Of a stretch of DNA of 64,000 bases, positions 1 to 7,027 are shown piece after piece. Within the stretch, counting starts at the first letter, position 1, and each line of letters opens with the position of its first letter. Under the pieces are notes generated by a model. It saw only the letters and a program-made list of their open reading frames with translations, had not been told where the DNA came from and did no database searches. The DNA comes from CAZWSX01 sp964636985 (GTDB taxonomy: Bacteria > Planctomycetota > Planctomycetia > Pirellulales > Pirellulaceae), in NCBI GenBank assembly GCA_964636985.1, contig CAZWSX010000015.1, positions 1 through 64,000 of the forward strand, read 5' to 3'. The translations under genes and the position numbers were made by a program.

Positions 1-21
1 AGACACTTAGGTCCGCTTGAG

Positions 22-1557
22 CTACCAGACGTACGTGAAGCCGGTCACAGGGCCGTGGTAGATGTTGAGCGCGCCCGAGCTGACGTGGACGGGGCCGTTG
101 GTGAGCGAGGTCACGTCTTGGGCTTCGTTCCCGGCGGCGTTCGCCACGCCTTGGACAAAGGTCGCGGTATAACCCAGCCGCGTGGTGATGCGGTCGGTGA
201 GCATGTAGTTGCCCATCAGTTTCAAGTCGCCGACGAGCGTGGTTCCCTTTTTCTTGCCGCCTGTCGTGGTCACCGTGGTGACGGCGTTTTCGTCGAGCAA
301 CGTGTATTGGCGATTCACGCGCGAGGCGTTGCCGAAGATCCCGGCCTTGGTTTCGAAGTCGAACCAGGCACAAGGCGTCGCCAACACTTGGTGAACCACG
401 CCAATCTGGACACCGTAGAGTTCGTTGCGGGCCGACGTGGTCAGCGTGTTGGTGTGTCCGCCGGGCAGCGGATGATCGGTGATCGACAGGTACGTGAGGC
501 CTTCACGAATATTGATATAGCGTCCCCCCATCAGGAACCAAGCCTGATACGGACCGCAGCAGGTGTCGAAGCGGTGGAGGAAGTTCACTTCGCCGCTTTG
601 ATAATGCGAGGCCGAGTCGAGCCGGACAAAACGGGCGCCGTCCAAGCCAGGCGTCAACGGTTGGCCGAAGTTAGTAAACGGCGAGGTCAACACACCAATG
701 CCGCCGAAGGTATTCGCCGTGGTATGGTTCGCGTAGTCGAAGCCTTCCCAGTGGCCGTATCCGGTGTAGCTGGCTTCAACCGCCGTGCATTCGTCGAGAA
801 AGCGCCCCAAGGTGAAGATACCCAAGGGGGCATAGGGATATTTCATATCGGTCGTGCCCAAGCGTCGTTGGCCGTTGACACCGATGCGCGCGGCGACAAA
901 TTCCGTATCGGTATCGAGCCGCATCCCGACGGCTTCGGCCCGTGCGTACCAAAGACCAGGCGTGGGTTGAAACAAAGCCATGTATCCGCCGCAGGCCCCA
1001 TCGCAACCTCCGCAACCGGCGGCACCCTTGCCTGGGCCGCCGCAGCCGCAGCTTTCGCCACAGGGACGCCAGGCGAGCCATTCGCGGCACGATGGAAAAC
1101 GCTTGGGCACCGTGAAGAGGCTGTACTCTTGGCAGGCACCGGGCTCGCCGCGCGGACGAGAGTACATGCCGTTCCCATAGCTCAGGCTCGATGCAAAGGG
1201 TTGCTGTGTTGCCTGAGAGTCAGGGCTGTAACGGAATGACCCCGCTTGTTTGCTGAAGGGCTGTTCGCTGGGCCAACGGTAGCGAGGGTCCCGAACGTCG
1301 TTGACTTTGGGAAAGCCGGGCGGCAGGTCGGGCTGGAACGATTGAAGGTCGTCAGCGACTCCATCGGCATTGGTATCAAGGCTTGGCGCTTGCGGCGGAT
1401 CTCCGAAGGGGAGTGTTTCGGTTACCTCTTCGCCTTCGGGAGCCTGGCCGAAGTAGGCGAATTGCTCGTCTTCAACCGCAAACGCGACGGAGACGGTCAC
1501 CGCCAGAGCGGCAGCCAGACCAATCAGTTGTCGGGAAGCTCGCAGGAAGTTGGCCAT
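22..1557 (-). CDS. BBP7-type outer-membrane beta-barrel protein
   Basis: A 511-aa secreted protein with an N-terminal Sec signal (hydrophobic run at about residues 11-28, ending near AFAVED). After a proline-rich segment comes a Cys/Gly-rich patch at about residues 158-190 containing CGESCGCGG and CGGCDGACGG, then the sequence GLWYARAEAVGMRLDT, typical of the start of the planctomycete BBP7 barrel family. The C-terminal 300 residues alternate short strands and glycine turns and end in an aromatic residue (TYVW), as expected of an outer-membrane barrel. It is probably a structural or pore protein of the outer membrane; its substrate is unknown. It is transcribed divergently from the next gene. 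The family assignment is from recalled resemblance; the localisation is inference from the signal and the terminal residue. Confidence 0.75.
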   Translation of the reverse strand: MANFLRASRQLIGLAAALAVTVSVAFAVEDEQFAYFGQAPEGEEVTETLPFGDPPQAPSLDTNADGVADDLQSFQPDLPPGFPKVNDVRDPRYRWPSEQPFSKQAGSFRYSPDSQATQQPFASSLSYGNGMYSRPRGEPGACQEYSLFTVPKRFPSCREWLAWRPCGESCGCGGPGKGAAGCGGCDGACGGYMALFQPTPGLWYARAEAVGMRLDTDTEFVAARIGVNGQRRLGTTDMKYPYAPLGIFTLGRFLDECTAVEASYTGYGHWEGFDYANHTTANTFGGIGVLTSPFTNFGQPLTPGLDGARFVRLDSASHYQSGEVNFLHRFDTCCGPYQAWFLMGGRYINIREGLTYLSITDHPLPGGHTNTLTTSARNELYGVQIGVVHQVLATPCAWFDFETKAGIFGNASRVNRQYTLLDENAVTTVTTTGGKKKGTTLVGDLKLMGNYMLTDRITTRLGYTATFVQGVANAAGNEAQDVTSLTNGPVHVSSGALNIYHGPVTGFTYVW

Positions 1558-1719
1558 CGAACGCGGCTTTCGTCAAAGTGAACCGTTCGCTTGGCGAAAC
1601 GCGAACACCGAGAAGCCCGGTGTAAAAACGTCGTCGCCTTGGGAAACTAACCACCCTCATATCCAGTTCGGTCGGACTTCGTTGTTACGATTGGCAATCT
1701 CGTTTCCTGCGATAAGGCC

Positions 1720-2556
1720 TTGTCGAATTGCCCATCTTTCGACAGCGATGCCGTGGCTGCTGGCACTGCGCCGCTGGCGTTTGGCGCCCCAATCAAGCCG
1801 CTTTCGCGGTACGATAGTCGTGACAGCACACCCTGGGAGTTGCAACGCATGTGGAGTTTGAGTGGACATTCGGCAACGCTGAAACTGAATGCCCTGTCGA
1901 TTAGTGTCGACTTGCGCCGACCCGACATGGGACTCACGGTCAAACAACAAGGCGAAGAAGCCGCGCACTGGCTGGGAGTTGTTCTCGATCCGTCCAAGGA
2001 ACCGGCGGCCGAGCCGGTGTTCGACGCCTATGTCCGCGGGCAGGACTTGATTGTCACCTACGCCCAAACAAGCGAGCGGACCATTCAACCGCAAATCTAT
2101 TGGCGCGCCTGGTGCGGCGAGCCCGGCGAGCCGGTTGGGATCGAGACGCTCGTCTCCGCTCAAACCAGCTTGCTGGCAAGCCGGCCCGAACTTCAGATTG
2201 TGACGCGACTGGGACAGGTCGACGAGGTTGTGGCACTGGCGCCGCACGACGATGGCGAAGCCGCGTCGTTGCAGGGAGACATCAAGACGACCGAGCCGTT
2301 GCTGCTGGTGCGCGGGGCTCTTCCCCATCAAAGCCTGGCGCTGATGGCGAACCCCAGCGACCTGGTCAGTTTCGCGCTCTCCACTTCCGGCAAACACACC
2401 ACGCTGGCCGCACAGTTGTTTCCCGATTCACTCGAAAAAGGAGTCATCCGCCGCGGACGAGCGGGCCTCTTTCTTGTCGATCGCGGTGACGATGCCAGCG
2501 CCGCGCGCGCGGCTTTCGAGCGATTCCTGTCGCGGCCCCTGCCTTTGACGGCCTAA
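1720..2556 (+). CDS. conserved planctomycete hypothetical protein
   Basis: A 278-aa protein with no signal peptide, membrane segment or recognised domain. The body is rich in beta-strand-like sequence and ends with an amphipathic helix (ASAARAAFERFLSR). The start is uncertain: the ATG at 1720 is the first in frame, but an internal ATG at 1849 (MWSLSGHSATLKLN) begins the part that looks conserved, and the first 43 residues have low complexity. It lies divergent to the BBP7 gene and 92 bp upstream of the FKBP isomerase on the same strand. No function can be assigned from sequence. Confidence 0.65.
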   Translation: MSNCPSFDSDAVAAGTAPLAFGAPIKPLSRYDSRDSTPWELQRMWSLSGHSATLKLNALSISVDLRRPDMGLTVKQQGEEAAHWLGVVLDPSKEPAAEPVFDAYVRGQDLIVTYAQTSERTIQPQIYWRAWCGEPGEPVGIETLVSAQTSLLASRPELQIVTRLGQVDEVVALAPHDDGEAASLQGDIKTTEPLLLVRGALPHQSLALMANPSDLVSFALSTSGKHTTLAAQLFPDSLEKGVIRRGRAGLFLVDRGDDASAARAAFERFLSRPLPLTA

Positions 2557-2648
2557 TTCTTGGCGACCCCTCTAGCTATACTCAAAGATTACCGCCGTCG
2601 GGCTAAGGGTTCGTGACGGCCCGGCAATTGATTTACGCAGGTGCAGCG

Positions 2649-3491
2649 ATGTTGAATTCTCGTTCCAAATGGGCTGTGACGACCGCGATGCTGCTGTCGC
2701 TGGGGTTAGGGGTCTGGGTTGCGGCTCAAGAAAAGGAAAAAGGAAAAGCCGAAAAGGCCCCGACCGAAGAAGAAAAAAAGGCCGCCATCCAGGACACCAG
2801 TTACGTCATTGGTTTCCAAGTGGGCATGCAGGAAGGACAAAAAGGCTTCCCAAAAGATCTCATCGACTTCGACGCATTTGTTGAAGGCATGAAGGCCGCT
2901 CTTAAGTCAGAACAAGGACGAGTCACAACCGAGCGATATGCCGAAGCATCTAAGATCTTCAATGCACTCGTGGACGAGCGACACAAGAAACAGGCCGAAG
3001 CCAATGCCAAAATCGCCGACGAGTTTCTCGCCAAAAACGGCAAGGCGAAGGGGGTGCAAACGATGGGCGAAGGCCGTTTGCAGTACGTGGTCGTGGAAAA
3101 AGGGAAAGGAACCAAACAACCCAAAAGCAGCGACTGGGTCAGGGTCCATTACGAAGTGCGCGTAGTCGAACAAGGAAAGGACACTAAAGACTACAAGGTC
3201 ATTGAGAGTTCCAAAATCGCAGGCAAGCCCGCCGATATGCCCATCGGTAACCTGATTGAAGGGTGGAAACAGGCAATGAGCCAAATGAAGGAAGGCGCCA
3301 AGTGGAATCTGTGGGTTCCACCCGAGTTAGCTTACGACGAAGAGGGGCGAGGACTGATGATTCCCCCCAATGCCGTGCTCTATTTCGAGGTCGAGTTGAT
3401 TAAGATCCTCAGCAAAGAGGAACGCGACGCTGCGATCAACGAGCGCGAACAGCGAAAAGCCGACGAGCAGGCCGTCCAAGAAAACGAGTAG
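2649..3491 (+). CDS. secreted FKBP-type peptidyl-prolyl cis-trans isomerase
   Basis: Catalyses cis-trans isomerisation of proline peptide bonds during folding of exported proteins. The 280-aa product starts with a Sec signal (MLNSRSKWAVTTAMLLSLG, cleavage near VAAQ), then a charged Lys/Glu-rich linker, a helical FKBP N-terminal dimerisation region at about residues 45-140 (SYVIGFQVGMQ), and a C-terminal FKBP domain at about 150-260 with VHYEVRV, GWKQAMSQMKEGAKW, WVPPELAYDEEG and IPPNAVLYFEVELI. The order matches FkpA/Mip proteins. The open frame reaches a GTG at 2613, but the ATG at 2649 gives a proper signal peptide. The protein is probably periplasmic. It ends in a charged tail (EREQRKADEQ). 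Confidence 0.9.
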   Translation: MLNSRSKWAVTTAMLLSLGLGVWVAAQEKEKGKAEKAPTEEEKKAAIQDTSYVIGFQVGMQEGQKGFPKDLIDFDAFVEGMKAALKSEQGRVTTERYAEASKIFNALVDERHKKQAEANAKIADEFLAKNGKAKGVQTMGEGRLQYVVVEKGKGTKQPKSSDWVRVHYEVRVVEQGKDTKDYKVIESSKIAGKPADMPIGNLIEGWKQAMSQMKEGAKWNLWVPPELAYDEEGRGLMIPPNAVLYFEVELIKILSKEERDAAINEREQRKADEQAVQENE

Positions 3492-3534
3492 ATTACCGAG
3501 GCAGCACTGAAGCGCGCTCCGGATACTTTCCCTG

Positions 3535-4365
3535 ATGAGTAAGACTCCAGCAGTCAAATATCTAGTGTTCGATTGCGAGAGCGTGGCCGATGCCGCGCTC
3601 GTCGCAAAGCTTCGCTACGCCGAGGAGCCCGATCTGGCGCCGACCCAAGCCGTCCGCCGCTACCGCGACGAGCTCCTGGCAAAATTTGAAACCGACTTCA
3701 TCCCCTACACGTACCAGGTGCCGATTTCGGTAGTCGTCGCCAAAGTCGATGAGTCGTTTCGACTGATCGACGTCGTCGCCCTGGATGACCCGAAGTTTCG
3801 CCCGCACCGGATTGTTCAACAATTCTGGAAAGGCTGGGAGCATTACAAGCGGCCGACGCTGGTCAGCTTCAACGGCCGCACGTTCGACCTTCCGCTCCTG
3901 GAGTTGGCGGCATTTCGCTACGGCATCGCTTTGCCGGGCTGGTTCAGCCTGACGGCGAGAACGTACGAGCAGCCTCGCAACCGCTACAACATCGAGGCGC
4001 ACTTCGATTTGCACGACCTGCTGACCAACTTTGGCGCCGCTCGCTTCAACGGCGGCCTCAACCTGGCGGCCAATTTGCTCGGCAAGCCCGGCAAGATGGA
4101 CGTCAAAGGAGACATGGTGCAAGACCTGCACGATGCCGGCGAGCTCGCGCAAATCAACGACTACTGCCGATGCGACGTCTTGGACACCTACTTCGTCTTT
4201 TTGCGCTCGTGCGTTTTGATCGGCAAGCTGTCGCTCGACGACGAACAAAAACTCGTCGGCACCGCGCGCGAGTGGCTCGAAGCCCGCGCCAAAGAGACGC
4301 CTATCTACGCCGCGTACCTGGAACGCTGGGGCAGCTGGCAAAACCCCTGGCAGGGCGAAGACTAG
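3535..4365 (+). CDS. DEDDy 3'-5' exonuclease, PolB-like family
   Basis: A 276-aa soluble protein resembling the predicted PolB-like 3'-5' exonuclease family (DNA_pol_B_exo2). The three exonuclease motifs are visible: ExoI YLVFDCES near residue 10, with the D-x-E metal ligands; ExoII SFNGRTFDLPLL near 120; and ExoIII YCRCDVLDTYFVF near 215, of the Tyr-containing DEDDy type. It lacks a polymerase domain, so it probably acts alone in DNA repair or in degrading single strands. It begins 43 bp after the FKBP gene and converges with the gene at 4426. A perfect hairpin follows its stop codon. The catalytic residues are intact. Confidence 0.85.
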   Translation: MSKTPAVKYLVFDCESVADAALVAKLRYAEEPDLAPTQAVRRYRDELLAKFETDFIPYTYQVPISVVVAKVDESFRLIDVVALDDPKFRPHRIVQQFWKGWEHYKRPTLVSFNGRTFDLPLLELAAFRYGIALPGWFSLTARTYEQPRNRYNIEAHFDLHDLLTNFGAARFNGGLNLAANLLGKPGKMDVKGDMVQDLHDAGELAQINDYCRCDVLDTYFVFLRSCVLIGKLSLDDEQKLVGTAREWLEARAKETPIYAAYLERWGSWQNPWQGED

Positions 4366-4372
4366 TGCGTGG

Positions 4373-4397
4373 CACTGGCGTCCTAAAGACGCCAGTG
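4373..4397. terminator. hairpin between convergent genes
   Basis: A perfect 10-bp inverted repeat (CACTGGCGTC / GACGCCAGTG) with loop CTAAA lies between the exonuclease and the converging gene at 4426. Its position suits a bidirectional terminator. There is no long T tract on either side, so intrinsic termination is not certain; it could also be one copy of a dispersed repeat. Confidence 0.5.
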
Positions 4398-4425
4398 GGA
4401 ACTGCAGGCACAGTCTCTTAGAAAA

Positions 4426-5127
4426 TCACGCCGTCGAGCGTTTGCGTTTGGCCTTCGTCTTGGCAACGGCGCGAACGTAGCTCATCGCGTGGCGAATCTT
4501 GCCCGCCTCGCGGATCGCACCGCATTTTTTCAAGCAGTACGCCAACCGCTGGGCGACCCATCGCGGCTCGTCGATCGCTTCGGCGATTTGCGCCGTCGTG
4601 AAGGGCTCGGCCAATTTCGCCGGGATGAGCGCCAGCAAATCGCCGGAGGTTTGAAATCGCCGCACGTCGACAACCTCGACCAGGCATTGGTCGAGCATGA
4701 TGTAGTCTTTGCGGCGCCACCGCCGGCGCCGCGGCGGCATCGGGATGCGATGTTCTTCCACCTCGACCAGCGGAACTTCGAGCACCAGTCGCGGGTGAGG
4801 AAAGACGCGCGTGAAATAGACAAGCTCGTGCACCAGATCGACGATTCCCGAGCGCTTGGGGCTTTGCCGGCGCGAGACCAGCGGGCCCCCTTTCTCCTCG
4901 TACTTGAGGAGCGTCTTCCGCGCGACGATGGGCTTCACGACCCGCACGCGATGCTTTTTGAGCAAGTCGGCGATCTTGTCGCGGATCACCAGCAGCTTGC
5001 CGTGCTGAATTTCGACGAGTTCGTCCCCATCGACGGCATCGATGCGATAACGCCCCAGCCGGACTTCATGCTCGGCCGCCGACGACGTAAGCCGGGCCTT
5101 GAGCTGTTTGTGAAGCGAGGTTTCCAT
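4426..5127 (-). CDS. uncharacterised protein with PD-(D/E)XK-like motif
   Basis: A 233-aa soluble protein I cannot name. From the chosen start METSLHKQLKARL it carries HEVRLGRYRIDAV (residues 20-32) followed by ELVEIQHGK (36-44). A core Asp (D30), then Glu39-Ile-Gln41 on the next strand, resembles the metal-binding core of PD-(D/E)XK nucleases, with Gln in place of the usual Lys. The middle is rich in beta strands and basic (PPRRRRWRRKDY), and the C-terminal third (AEPFTTAQIAEAIDEPRWVAQRLAYCLKKCGAI) reads as a winged helix-turn-helix, so DNA or RNA binding is likely. The frame is open upstream to 5229, but the ATG at 5127 begins the ordered part. It converges with the exonuclease. The nuclease activity is inference. 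Confidence 0.7.
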   Translation of the reverse strand: METSLHKQLKARLTSSAAEHEVRLGRYRIDAVDGDELVEIQHGKLLVIRDKIADLLKKHRVRVVKPIVARKTLLKYEEKGGPLVSRRQSPKRSGIVDLVHELVYFTRVFPHPRLVLEVPLVEVEEHRIPMPPRRRRWRRKDYIMLDQCLVEVVDVRRFQTSGDLLALIPAKLAEPFTTAQIAEAIDEPRWVAQRLAYCLKKCGAIREAGKIRHAMSYVRAVAKTKAKRKRSTA

Positions 5128-5295
5128 ACCACGTGCTTTCTGACCTTGAAACGGCCGAAAGCATAGCAAGCGTCGGCCTCGGGGTGAATGCGAACTTTTT
5201 GAAGGCCGGCGATCCGAAGCGGACTTCAAATCCCCCCTGCCCCGCGAACCCTACCGTGTCTATTCTTGAAGGCTGGCATTCTGCCCCACCCAAAC

Positions 5296-5369
5296 GCCCT
5301 CGTAGCTCAGTTGGATAGAGCAACGGATTTCTAATCCGTCGGTCGCAGGTTCGAATCCTGCCGGGGGTA
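5296..5369 (+). tRNA. tRNA-Arg (anticodon TCT)
   Basis: A 74-nt cloverleaf: acceptor stem GCCCTCG pairing with CGGGGGT, D-arm with AGCTCAGTTGGATAGAGC, anticodon stem ACGGA/TCCGT with loop TTTCTAA giving anticodon TCT, and T-arm GCAGG-TTCGAAT-CCTGC. The discriminator base is A and the 3' CCA is not encoded (ACTG follows). It decodes AGA/AGG arginine codons. It stands alone between a minus-strand gene and the decayed gene at 5456-5853, so it could have served as an integration site, though no attachment repeat was seen. Confidence 0.95.
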
Positions 5370-5455
5370 CTGAAATAGACGGCTGATCGACAACGGTCAG
5401 CCGTCGATCGCACGTGAAAAGCCGCCAACGCGGGTGACGACCGTGATCAATTGAC

Positions 5456-5853
5456 TCAATAAGCGGACGACGCCCGCGAAGCCCTCAAGGATGCCATTGC
5501 GGGCGATCGCGCGGAAATCTTGAAACTGTGGAACGAAACGCGGCGGGCTGATTCTGATATGCCCAGGCCAGTGTTCACTGCCGGCAGCCGAATAGGCCGC
5601 GATCCAAGTAGAGTCTCGGCACCCTACGACCACGGACCGCGCCGGACACGTCGACCGGACAAAGGAACCACGGGCGTTCCCCGCCGAATCGGCAGGGCGT
5701 GATCGTGATCGGAATCCGCAACTCGACCGTTTTGTCGGCGTGCTGGTATCGCAGAATCAGCAGCTTGCCGGCGTCGACCACCTCTAGTTGGATTTCGAAA
5801 CCGTCTCGACAGCGCACCGTCCGGATTCGCCCAGGGGGGAAAAAGCGACTCAC
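5456..5853 (-). pseudogene. decayed zinc-ribbon hypothetical gene
   Basis: Reading on the minus strand from 5853, about 92 codons encode TPCRFGGERPWFLCP and RVPRLYLDRGLFGCRQ. These match the core of a common bacterial hypothetical family with the pattern TPCxxGGxRxWFLCPxCGRRVAxLYxxxxxFxCRxC. At the position of the final Cys there is a TGA stop (5575-5577). The next residues, TLAWAYQ, still fit the family, and after a frameshift the sequence continues as SESARR-SFHSFKISAR, resembling the basic helix that follows in the family, before a stop at 5456. A nonsense change plus a frameshift, and no proper start, indicate a dead gene. The family resemblance is recalled and not searched. Confidence 0.6.
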
Positions 5854-6017
5854 GACATAGTCGACTCTCAGAACGATACAGGCGGTGATAAGTGTTTTGG
5901 GAATGATCCGCCCCCTAAAACCGTAAAGTTGCCGAAATCACTTGTGGGTTTTTCGATATTGCCAATAAAGCGCGAGCGGACCCCTGACGGTCCCACGATC
6001 GTTCTCGAAAACTGCAG

Positions 6018-6926
6018 TCACCCCCCGCGCGGCACCCCGAGAATTCTACAGTTGGGCAAGCGCTCTCCCAGCGCCTTAGCGCCGGCGGTCGTCGCACGAG
6101 AACGATACAGGTTGATCGCACGCAGATTTGTAAGTTGTGCCAAGTGAGCAAGTCCGGCATCTGTGACATCAGTCTCCACAAGGTTAATTCTTTGGAGTCC
6201 AGACCATCCCTCAAGGTGCCTGAGACCTTCGTCCGTCACTCGTGTGTTGCTAAGGTCCACATAGTACAACTTTTTCAAACTCGCGAGTCCCACAAGTCCG
6301 GCATCAGTGACTTGGGTTCCACGGATGTCGAGCGCCATCAACTGCGTCAAATTGCTTACGTGCTTCAGCCCAGCATCCGTGACTTGCGATCCTTGGAGGT
6401 CCAGTATTTTCAACTGCTCCAACTGCCGCGCTTCCGCAATGTCCGAGGCGGTCACCGTCTCGCCTCTAAGTCCCAGTAAGACCACGTCGCAAAAGAAATC
6501 CTTGCCCAGTGTCGTAAAAACCAAGTTCTTGGAAGCAATGTCCTGTAAGTATTGGGCAAAAGAGGCTTTCTCAACCAACTCGCTCTGTCGCCGCGCTCGC
6601 TCCATTTCGCTGGAAAGCCAACCGCATGGGATAGCACTTACGGGGATGACTAGCAGCAAGGCAAATAGGCTGAATTGTGCTTTCCATTTACTAAGCCAGT
6701 TACCCAGCAACCATAGCGCGAGCATTAACATAGCGGTTGATGTGACAGCAACGGTAATAAGAACCGTATACCCCTTTCGCTCATTGAACCAGAACCAGTG
6801 GTAGTGAGCCGAGAGAAAGAGAATGCCCTGCATCACCAGCACGGCAAAAAGAAACTTGGCCGGCGTGGGCGCGTACCAGCGCGGCTTGGTGGGCTTCGGG
6901 GCGTCAGCGAGAGGCGTTGTAGCCAT
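6018..6926 (-). CDS. membrane-anchored leucine-rich-repeat protein
   Basis: A 302-aa protein, MATTPLADAPKPTK at the start, with three hydrophobic segments in the first 110 residues (FLFAVLVMQGILFLSA; TVLITVAVTSTAMLMLALWLL; FSLFALLLVIPVSAIP). After a charged linker come at least four 24-residue leucine-rich repeats of the ribonuclease-inhibitor kind, each starting VTDAGL or VTDEGL and containing L-x-x-L-x-x-(I/L)-(D/N)-L. The repeats probably face the periplasm and bind protein. An upstream in-frame start at 6947 adds seven residues. It lies 101 bp downstream of the giant TPR gene on the same strand and may be cotranscribed. Similar VTDxGL repeats are very frequent in planctomycetes. Confidence 0.8.
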   Translation of the reverse strand: MATTPLADAPKPTKPRWYAPTPAKFLFAVLVMQGILFLSAHYHWFWFNERKGYTVLITVAVTSTAMLMLALWLLGNWLSKWKAQFSLFALLLVIPVSAIPCGWLSSEMERARRQSELVEKASFAQYLQDIASKNLVFTTLGKDFFCDVVLLGLRGETVTASDIAEARQLEQLKILDLQGSQVTDAGLKHVSNLTQLMALDIRGTQVTDAGLVGLASLKKLYYVDLSNTRVTDEGLRHLEGWSGLQRINLVETDVTDAGLAHLAQLTNLRAINLYRSRATTAGAKALGERLPNCRILGVPRGG

Positions 6927-7027
6927 CCGTTTCAGTTTACCGCCCAAGGCGCAAAACTACCCGTTTTCAAATTCGTTTTCCTGATCCGCATCAATATCGC
7001 GAGTGACCCAGGCAAGGCAATCACAGC

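Noticed and set aside
55..1239. 394-aa plus-strand open frame across the BBP7 gene
   Set aside because: Antisense to a gene with a signal peptide and family features; no domain or ribosome site, typical of mirrored frames in GC-rich DNA.
5370..5455. Attachment site next to tRNA-Arg
   Set aside because: No integrase and no second copy of the tRNA 3' end were seen in the window.
5575..5577. TGA as a selenocysteine codon
   Set aside because: It falls on a conserved Cys, but a frameshift follows within a few codons and no intact downstream reading exists, so decay is simpler.
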